In this document: positions 57,584-64,000 of the stretch, in pieces
How the letters are laid out: every line of letters begins with the position of its first letter
Numbering within the stretch: the stretch's first letter is position 1
Assembly: GCA_015067785.1 (NCBI GenBank)
Contig: SVLR01000005.1
Span: 1 to 64,000 of the forward strand
Source of the DNA: Oscillospiraceae bacterium
GTDB lineage: Bacteria; Bacillota; Clostridia; Oscillospirales; Oscillospiraceae
DNA length: 64,000 nt
Direction of reading: 5' to 3'
Notes under the pieces: model-generated
The model's database searches: none
What the model was told of the DNA's origin: nothing
Seen by the model: only the letters and a program-made list of their open reading frames with translations
Program-made: the position numbers and the translations under genes

Positions 57584-57913
57584 CAAATATTTGTCCATAG
57601 AGAGTTTTGTTGCTTTTACCACATCGGCAATTACCTTTGCCTCTTGCGGGGTGCAACTATCGATAATGGTAAGAATTTCTTCCAATGCTCTTCCGGTAGG
57701 CGCAATGGGACTATCATACAGCAGATCGTCCACTCGTACATTCAGCACGCTTGCAAGATCTACTAAAACAGGCAAGCTTAGCTTAGTGCTTCCGGTTTCG
57801 ATGTGGCTCATGTGCGTGGTGGAAATGTTGATGCGCTCCGCCAATTCCTCTTGTGAAAGCCCATGCGCCTTGCGGATCTTGCGAATTCTTTGCCCGATTT
57901 CATAATAGTTCAA
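57581..57913 (-). CDS. XRE-family HTH transcriptional regulator
   Basis: IGQRIRKIRKAHGLSQEELAERINISTTHMSHIETGSTKLSLPVLVDLASVL. Confidence 0.95.
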   Translation of the reverse strand: MNYYEIGQRIRKIRKAHGLSQEELAERINISTTHMSHIETGSTKLSLPVLVDLASVLNVRVDDLLYDSPIAPTGRALEEILTIIDSCTPQEAKVIADVVKATKLSMDKYL

Positions 57914-57922
57914 AAAATCACC

Positions 57923-58005
57923 GCCTATAGAATAAATACATACTTGAATTATATAGGCGATCTTGCTATAATTACATAAACCATATAGGCTATTATATGC
58001 CTATA
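57923..58005. promoter_or_regulatory. Candidate XRE operator region, four TATAGGC/GCCTATA half-sites around promoter
   Basis: GCCTATA 57923, TATAGGC 57952, TATAGGC 57984, GCCTATA 57999; promoter TTGAAT 57944-17-TATAAT 57967. Confidence 0.7.
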
Positions 58006-58048
58006 TAGTTAAAATTAGCAAAGGGACTTTGATAAGGAGGAAAAACAA

Positions 58049-60814
58049 ATGAAAAAAATCAGTATACTAATGATCGTGTTTGCTTTTGTTGCTGTTTGTC
58101 TTTTTCTGCTCCCGGCAGAGGTGCAGGCAGTTACCGGCACTTGCGGTGAAAATGTCACTTGGGCACTGGACGATGAGGGTACATTGACCATTTCCGGCAC
58201 CGGTGCGATGAGGGATTTTGCAAATTTGGGGATTCCGTGGTATTATATTAGAGATTCTATCAAAACCGTCATTATCGAAGATGGTGTCACCGCCATTGGC
58301 GAATCTGCGTTCTATGGCTGCTTTGGCCTGACTAGTGTAACCATCCCTAACAGCGTTACTACCATTGGCAAATCTGCGTTCTCTAATTGTATCAGCCTGA
58401 CCGGTGTGACCATTCCTGATGGTGTTACCACCATTGGTGCTTCTGCGTTCTCTGATTGTACCAGCCTGACCGGTGTGACAATTCCTGATAGTGTCACCAC
58501 TATTGGCAATGGTGCGTTCTATGGCTGCACCGGCCTGACCGGTGTGACCATCGGTGACAGTGTCACCACCATTGGTGATCGGGCATTCCGTAACTGCACC
58601 AATCTGTCTAATGTGACCATTCCTGATAGTGTTACCACCATTGGTGCTTCTGCGTTCTCTGATTGTACCAGCCTGACCGGTGTGACCATCCCCGACAGCG
58701 TCACCGCCATTGGCGATTCTGCGTTCTCTAATTGTATCAGCCTGACCGGTGTGACCATTCCTGATGGTGTTACCACCATTGGTGCTTCTACGTTCTCTGA
58801 TTGTACCAGCCTGACCGGTGTGACAATTCCTGATAGTGTCACCACTATTGGCAATGGTGCGTTCTATGGCTGCACCGGCCTGACCGGTGTGACCATCGGT
58901 GACAGTGTCACCACCATTGGTGATCGGGCATTCCGTAACTGCACCAATCTGTCTAATGTGACCATTCCTGATAGTGTTACCACCATTGGCGAATCTGCGT
59001 TCTCTGATTGTACCAGCCTGACCGGTGTGACCATCCCCGACAGCGTCACCGCCATTGGCGATTCTGCGTTCCATAACTGCTCTGGCCTGACCGGTGTGAC
59101 AATCCCTGATAGCGTTACTAGCATTGGAGAAGACGCATTCTATTACTGCGGTAAGCTAACGGATGTGTATATTACAGACATTGCCGCTTGGTGCAACATA
59201 GCTTTTGGCAATTCTAATGCAAACCCTATGAATTATGCCAAAAATCTATATATTAATGGTGTACTCCCCAGAGGAGAATTGTTGATCCCTGAGGGCGTGA
59301 CACAGATACCTTATAGAGCCTTTTATAATTGTGATGGCATTACCTCTATTGTAATTCCGGATAGCGTTACTGCTATTGGCGATGCTGCGTTCTATGACTG
59401 CAATAGGCTTACTGATGTAACCGTCGGCGACAGCGTTACCGCCATTGGCAATTCTGCGTTCAGCCACTGCAACAGACTTTCTGGCGTGATCATACCTGAT
59501 AGCGTTACCACTATTGGCGGTAGTGCGTTTGCTCACTGCTATAAACTAACCAGCGTGACCATCCCGGACGGTGTTACTACCATTGGCTATTCTACATTCT
59601 CTGACTGCACCGGTCTTACCAGCGTAACCATCCCCGACAGCGTCACCACCATTGACAATAGTGCGTTCGGTAACTGCGACAGCTTGGTGGATGTATATAT
59701 TACTGACCTTGCTGCTTGGTGTAGGATTAGCTTCAGTGATGGTTCTGCACATCCGATGTATTATGCCCAAAATCTGTACATTAATGGTGTATTAGCAACG
59801 GATATTGTGATTCCTGATGGAATTACTGCTATTTTGCCTATGACCTTCTACAGCTGCGAAAGCATTAAACGCGTTACAATTCATGATGGAATAACCACCA
59901 TAGGTCATTTTGCATTTTATGACAGCTCCAACCTGACAGAGATCGTTTTACCTAAGAGCTTGGAGACCGTTTCGGAAGCAGCCTTCGATAGGTGTCGTAA
60001 TCTATCTGTTTATTACAAGGGTAGTCAGTCTGATTGGGATTGGATCGTCATTGGAAGAAGAAATGATAATCTGAAAAATGCCAATATTATCCACAATTAC
60101 ACCGGCTGTGACCATGTATGGGGGGATGGCATAACGGAAGTAGAGGCAACCTGTAGCCAGACGGGTAAGATCAATTATGTTTGTACACTTTGCGAATATG
60201 TGCGGACAGATATTATTGCAAAAAAAGCCCATAACTGGAATGATGGCGAGATCGTAAAAGAAGCTACTTGCTTAGATGAGGGTAAAAAGACCTATACCTG
60301 CACCGCTTGCGGCTCCAAGAAGTCGGAAGTGCTGCCTCTCAGCAATATCCACAGCTATGAAAACGCAGAAATCCTCAAGGAAGCTACCTGCGCAGAAGCC
60401 GGACAGAGGTGCTTCTACTGTAATGTTTGCGGAGAGGATATTGTTGAGGTGATTCCTAAGCTCACCACCCATAGCTATGAGAACTATGTTTGCACGGTTT
60501 GCGGCGAACAGGATCCTAATACACCGGAGGAAGAAAAACCCAAGGGCGGTTGTTATATTGCAACCTGTGTCTATGGCTCCTACGACTGCTCCGAGGTTTG
60601 GACACTGAGAAGATTCCGGGACGATACCCTTGCCTCGACTTGGTTGGGCCGCGGCTTTATTCGCACATATTATGCGGTCAGTCCCACATTGGTTGAGTGG
60701 TTTGGTGAAACGGATTGGTTCCAGACCTTGTGGAGAGGCGCTTTGGATATCTTAGTAAATATCCTTAATGGTTTAGGTGTTGAGGATACGGCTTACGAGG
60801 ACAAAGCTTGGTAA
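58049..60814 (+). CDS. Secreted LRR_5 (BspA-like) protein with CFI-box-like C-terminus
   Basis: signal peptide; ~23-aa LTGVTIPDSVTTIGxxAF repeats; Cys-rich HNWxDGEIVKEATC modules; C-term CYIATCVYGSYDCSEVWTLRRFRDDTLASTWLGRGFIRTYYAVSPTLVEWFG. Confidence 0.93.
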   Translation: MKKISILMIVFAFVAVCLFLLPAEVQAVTGTCGENVTWALDDEGTLTISGTGAMRDFANLGIPWYYIRDSIKTVIIEDGVTAIGESAFYGCFGLTSVTIPNSVTTIGKSAFSNCISLTGVTIPDGVTTIGASAFSDCTSLTGVTIPDSVTTIGNGAFYGCTGLTGVTIGDSVTTIGDRAFRNCTNLSNVTIPDSVTTIGASAFSDCTSLTGVTIPDSVTAIGDSAFSNCISLTGVTIPDGVTTIGASTFSDCTSLTGVTIPDSVTTIGNGAFYGCTGLTGVTIGDSVTTIGDRAFRNCTNLSNVTIPDSVTTIGESAFSDCTSLTGVTIPDSVTAIGDSAFHNCSGLTGVTIPDSVTSIGEDAFYYCGKLTDVYITDIAAWCNIAFGNSNANPMNYAKNLYINGVLPRGELLIPEGVTQIPYRAFYNCDGITSIVIPDSVTAIGDAAFYDCNRLTDVTVGDSVTAIGNSAFSHCNRLSGVIIPDSVTTIGGSAFAHCYKLTSVTIPDGVTTIGYSTFSDCTGLTSVTIPDSVTTIDNSAFGNCDSLVDVYITDLAAWCRISFSDGSAHPMYYAQNLYINGVLATDIVIPDGITAILPMTFYSCESIKRVTIHDGITTIGHFAFYDSSNLTEIVLPKSLETVSEAAFDRCRNLSVYYKGSQSDWDWIVIGRRNDNLKNANIIHNYTGCDHVWGDGITEVEATCSQTGKINYVCTLCEYVRTDIIAKKAHNWNDGEIVKEATCLDEGKKTYTCTACGSKKSEVLPLSNIHSYENAEILKEATCAEAGQRCFYCNVCGEDIVEVIPKLTTHSYENYVCTVCGEQDPNTPEEEKPKGGCYIATCVYGSYDCSEVWTLRRFRDDTLASTWLGRGFIRTYYAVSPTLVEWFGETDWFQTLWRGALDILVNILNGLGVEDTAYEDKAW
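58376..59065 (+). repeat. Near-identical tandem duplication of 345 bp (five LRR units)
   Basis: 58376-58720 and 58721-59065 align with only a few differences. Confidence 0.9.
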
Positions 60815-60870
60815 TTGGACCCGTTTTATGAAATAATGAACTGCGTCACTGTTAACCGTGATGCGAATAT

Positions 60871-60905
60871 AAAAGACTCCCTTGTGTAAAGGGAGTCTTT
60901 TATAT
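60871..60905. terminator. Terminator hairpin with family-A-like core
   Basis: AAAAGACTCCCTTGTGTAAAGGGAGTCTTTT. Confidence 0.75.
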
Positions 60906-60908
60906 GTG

Positions 60909-61784
60909 CTACTGCGCATTTCTCAGCCTTTTCACAAGGGATTCTACAAAGCCCCATACCGGCGGCTCCAGCCATTTGTCGTAGAGAATGCACATATAAA
61001 ATGCCTGATGCCAGTTTTCGATGGGACGGAAGACAACACCGGGGCGGGGCAGAGCACATTTTTCGGACATCACGCAGATGCCGACCCCTTCCGCCACAAG
61101 AGAACGGGCAGCGCCGGCGGTGTTGACGGTGCAGACGATCTGTTCTTCCACGGGAGCGCCGCTTGCCCACTGTCCAAAGCTGTTTTCGATATCGTAGTTA
61201 AAGACGATCTGGGGCTCCCGGGCAATCTGCTGTGGGGTGAGGACGGCAAATTGACATAGAGGATGTGCCTCTGGCAGGGCAACACAGAAATTTGCCTGCC
61301 CCAAACGGCGGAAATGGAGACTGCGGTCCCGGTTGGTGGTGTCCACGATTGCCATATCCAGCTTCTCTTCCCGCACCAAGTCCATCAGCTCCTCTGCAGA
61401 GCTTTCCGTCAAGCGGAAACGAATACGGCTGTTTTGCCGGATGTGAGATAGAATTTCCTTTGCGACCGTACTGTCCAAGGTGCCGGAGACCACACCGAGC
61501 CGAATGATCACCGGCGCGCTGGTACGGCTGTCCCGAAGGGTGATGGAGGCTTCGTTCAGCTCCTTCAGGGCGGCATCTACTTTTTCCTGATAATAACGGC
61601 CCTCCTCCGTCAGGCGGATATTTCTGCCCACCTTTTCAAATAGCCGCACATCGCCCAATTCTTCTTCCAATTGGTGGATGGCGCTGCTGAGGGAGGGTTG
61701 GGAAATGCCAAGCCGCGCAGCTGCCAAAGTATAATGCTCCAGCTGCGCCAAAACAGAAAAATAACGCAGATAGTTATAGTTCAT
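60909..61784 (-). CDS. LysR-family transcriptional regulator
   Basis: MNYNYLRYFSVLAQLEHYTLAAARLGISQPSLSSAIHQLEEELGDVRLFEKVGRNIRLTEEG. Confidence 0.95.
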   Translation of the reverse strand: MNYNYLRYFSVLAQLEHYTLAAARLGISQPSLSSAIHQLEEELGDVRLFEKVGRNIRLTEEGRYYQEKVDAALKELNEASITLRDSRTSAPVIIRLGVVSGTLDSTVAKEILSHIRQNSRIRFRLTESSAEELMDLVREEKLDMAIVDTTNRDRSLHFRRLGQANFCVALPEAHPLCQFAVLTPQQIAREPQIVFNYDIENSFGQWASGAPVEEQIVCTVNTAGAARSLVAEGVGICVMSEKCALPRPGVVFRPIENWHQAFYMCILYDKWLEPPVWGFVESLVKRLRNAQ

Positions 61785-61994
61785 ACGCGTACCTCTGAAT
61801 CTATAGATAGAAACTATAAATAAAATATCATAACTATATTGTTTTTACAAGAGAAATTTGTATAATGAGAGCGTTGCGTGAAAAATTCACGGAAAATGCT
61901 CCCTTTCGAAGAAAAGAAAGATTGCAAAGGGCTAAAAGGTGTGTTACTATAACAGATGGAAAACTTGTTTTTGACATACCAAAGGAGAACAAAA

Positions 61995-62939
61995 ATGGCA
62001 TTTACTTACCTTGGCCTGAAGGCCAATTATCAGAGACATATGGTAACCGAATCCGAGGTGGACCGCCACATTGAGCGATTGCAGCAGCAGTACCCCCGGA
62101 TCGCTGTGGTTACAGACCGCCCCACCGAAAACGGCGATGAGATCGTGCTGGATTACGCAGGCTTCTGCGAGGGTGTTCAGTTTGCCGGCGGCACTGCCGA
62201 GATGCAGACCTTGGTGCTGGGCAGCGGCATGTTTATCCCCGGCTTTGAGGAGCAGCTGCTTGACAAGGTTCCTGGTGAGGAAGTGACGGTAAAGGTAACC
62301 TTCCCGGAGCAGTATCACTCCGAGGAGCTTGCCGGCAAGGCAGCAGAATTCAAGTGTAAGATCCACGAGATCCGCGTAAAGACCCCTTACGAGCTGGACG
62401 ATGTGTTCGCCAAGGAGGTCGGTGACTGCGATACCTTCCCGGAAATGAAGGAGAAGCTGAGAGAAAGTCTGCAAAGCTATACCGACGGGCGGGGTGAAAT
62501 GGATCTGCAGGACCGTCTGCTGCGTGCTGCAGCGGAGACCCTTGACTATACACCCACCGAGGGGGAAATTGAAGAAGCGGTGCAGGAGCAGATGAATAAC
62601 CTCCGGGCGCAGCTTTCTCAGCAGGGCCTTACCTTAGATATGTATATGCAGTTTATGAACACCACCGAGGCTGCCCTCCGTGAGGAGGCAGAGCCTACTG
62701 CCATTGCAGCGCTGCGGACCGAAGCCGCCATTGACCGGATCGTGGAGCTGGAGGGCCTGACAGCCACACAGGAAGAGATCGCGGATATGCTGGCCATTGT
62801 CTGCCAGCAAAACGATATGACGATGGAGCAGATCCAAGAATATTACGATGCCGAATTGGAAGCGGCGATTAGGAGAAGTGTACTAACCGGGAAGGCGATG
62901 GGTCTCATTCGGGACGCAGCTGTCATCACGGAAGTATAA
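61995..62939 (+). CDS. Trigger-factor-like protein (FKBP PPIase domain + SurA-like C-domain), short N-terminus
   Basis: [79 protein letters not shown]; no canonical ribosome-binding N-domain. Confidence 0.85.
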   Translation: MAFTYLGLKANYQRHMVTESEVDRHIERLQQQYPRIAVVTDRPTENGDEIVLDYAGFCEGVQFAGGTAEMQTLVLGSGMFIPGFEEQLLDKVPGEEVTVKVTFPEQYHSEELAGKAAEFKCKIHEIRVKTPYELDDVFAKEVGDCDTFPEMKEKLRESLQSYTDGRGEMDLQDRLLRAAAETLDYTPTEGEIEEAVQEQMNNLRAQLSQQGLTLDMYMQFMNTTEAALREEAEPTAIAALRTEAAIDRIVELEGLTATQEEIADMLAIVCQQNDMTMEQIQEYYDAELEAAIRRSVLTGKAMGLIRDAAVITEV

Positions 62940-62991
62940 TAAATTTATAATTAATGTGTCGAAGGACACCGAAAACAAGGAGGAACATACT

Positions 62992-64000
62992 ATGGCAATC
63001 GTTTTTGACGAAAATGGCAAGTACGTGGACGAGAAGGGTTTTGTAAAGCTGGACCCCACTAAGTTCGCTGACTGGCAGATCGCAGAGGAAGCAGAAAAGA
63101 CTCTGCCTCCCGTTGACTACTTCCGTGAGAAGCTGGGCCTGCTACCTGAGGAGATCATCCCCTACGGCAAGACCCCTAAGATCGACTTCATCAAGGTTAT
63201 GAACCGTCTGAAGGACAAGCCCGACGGCAAGTTCATCGAGGTCACCGCTGTTACACCCACCCCCTTCGGTGAAGGTAAGTCCACCGTTTCTCTGGGCCTG
63301 ATCGAGGGTCTGGGCTACATCGGCAAGAATGCAGGCGGCGCTCTGCGTCAGCCCTCCGGCGGCCCCACTATGAACGTTAAGGGTACTGCAGCCGGCGGCG
63401 GTAACGCCCTGCTGATGCCCATGACCGAGTTCTCTCTGGGTCTGACCGGTGACATCAACGATATTATGAACGCCCACAACCTGGCAATGGTTGCTCTGAC
63501 TGCCCGTATGCAGCACGAGCGCAACAACACTGACGAGTGGCTCGCCAAGAAGGGCCTGAAGCGTCTGGACATCGACCCCAAGCGTGTCGAAATGGGCTGG
63601 ATCATCGACTTCTGCGCACAGTCTCTTCGTAATATCATCATCGGTATCGGCGGCCGTCTTGACGGCTTCATGATGGAGAGTAAGTTCGGTATCGCTGTTG
63701 GCTCCGAGCTGATGGCTATTTTGGCAGTTGCCAAGGACCTGAAGGATCTGCGCGAGCGTATCGGCAAGATCGTCGTTGCTTACTCCAAGACCGGCGAGCC
63801 TGTCACCTGTGAGGATCTGGATGTTGCCGGCGCTATGGCTGCCTGGATGCGTAATGCCATCAACCCCACCATGTGCTACTCTGTTGAGCATCAGCCCGTG
63901 CTGATCCACGCCGGTCCTTTTGCCAACATCGCTATCGGTCAGTCCTCTGTTATCGCGGACCGTCTGGCTCTGAAGCTGTTCGATTACCATGTCACCGAGT
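62992..64000 (+). CDS. fhs: Formate--tetrahydrofolate ligase (3' end beyond window)
   Basis: [77 protein letters not shown] track only lists an antisense ORF here. Confidence 0.97.
   Translation, partial: MAIVFDENGKYVDEKGFVKLDPTKFADWQIAEEAEKTLPPVDYFREKLGLLPEEIIPYGKTPKIDFIKVMNRLKDKPDGKFIEVTAVTPTPFGEGKSTVSLGLIEGLGYIGKNAGGALRQPSGGPTMNVKGTAAGGGNALLMPMTEFSLGLTGDINDIMNAHNLAMVALTARMQHERNNTDEWLAKKGLKRLDIDPKRVEMGWIIDFCAQSLRNIIIGIGGRLDGFMMESKFGIAVGSELMAILAVAKDLKDLRERIGKIVVAYSKTGEPVTCEDLDVAGAMAAWMRNAINPTMCYSVEHQPVLIHAGPFANIAIGQSSVIADRLALKLFDYHVTE

Noticed and set aside
58067-59074. 335-aa repetitive ORF on - strand (and 58312..59124 - ORFs)
   Set aside because: Mirror of the LRR-coding repeats; no independent start signals.
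60087-60095. Perfect DnaA box TTATCCACA
   Set aside because: Single site inside the LRR coding sequence; no cluster.
57581-60814. XRE + large repeat protein as a toxin-antitoxin or phage-defence system
   Set aside because: Large protein has a signal peptide and LRR_5/CFI-type surface features, not a toxin or nuclease domain.
63142-63990. 282-aa ORF on - strand
   Set aside because: Antisense to fhs, whose + strand frame is open to the window edge and clearly recognisable.

Overview
Low-repeat chromosomal window from a Gram-positive, endospore-lineage Firmicute (Clostridia, probably Oscillospiraceae-like; lineage inferred from gene content: spoIIE, sigG, yabP/yabQ, ylmC, rqcH, mini-III). Most of it is housekeeping: mrnC-rqcH, hrcA-grpE-dnaK-dnaJ, rpmH-rnpA-yidD-yidC-jag, typA, gdhA, tsf-rpsB, sigG, rpsT, recG, an amino-acid ABC operon ending in a YerC/TrpR-like regulator, gpmI, thiT, yabP-yabQ-divIC-yabR, tatD, and fhs running off the right edge. 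The less ordinary content is: (1) a ~200-nt, multi-helix structured RNA candidate with its own terminator between recG and the ABC operon (34751-35040); (2) an in-frame fusion of a complete RpiB to a membrane protein with TEP repeats, with an A10 run at the junction where a 1-nt slip in either direction gives free RpiB; (3) two identical 7-4-7 palindromes (ACTTTAG-N4-CTAAAGT) 86 bp apart, one filling the promoter spacer of the ABC/YerC operon; (4) a dense TTTTCCACA (DnaA-box-like) cluster at 31.83-32.11 kb at a local gene-strand switch, while dnaA is not next to rpmH; (5) two divergent XRE-regulator/LRR(BspA-like) modules, one bracketed by a duplicated 3' end of a LysR gene and carrying a near-identical 345-bp tandem duplication; (6) a His-rich protein next to a CooT-like protein; (7) preQ1-I and TPP riboswitches; (8) several families of dispersed intergenic hairpin repeats. 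All assignments come from reading the sequence; no searches or folding programs were run.
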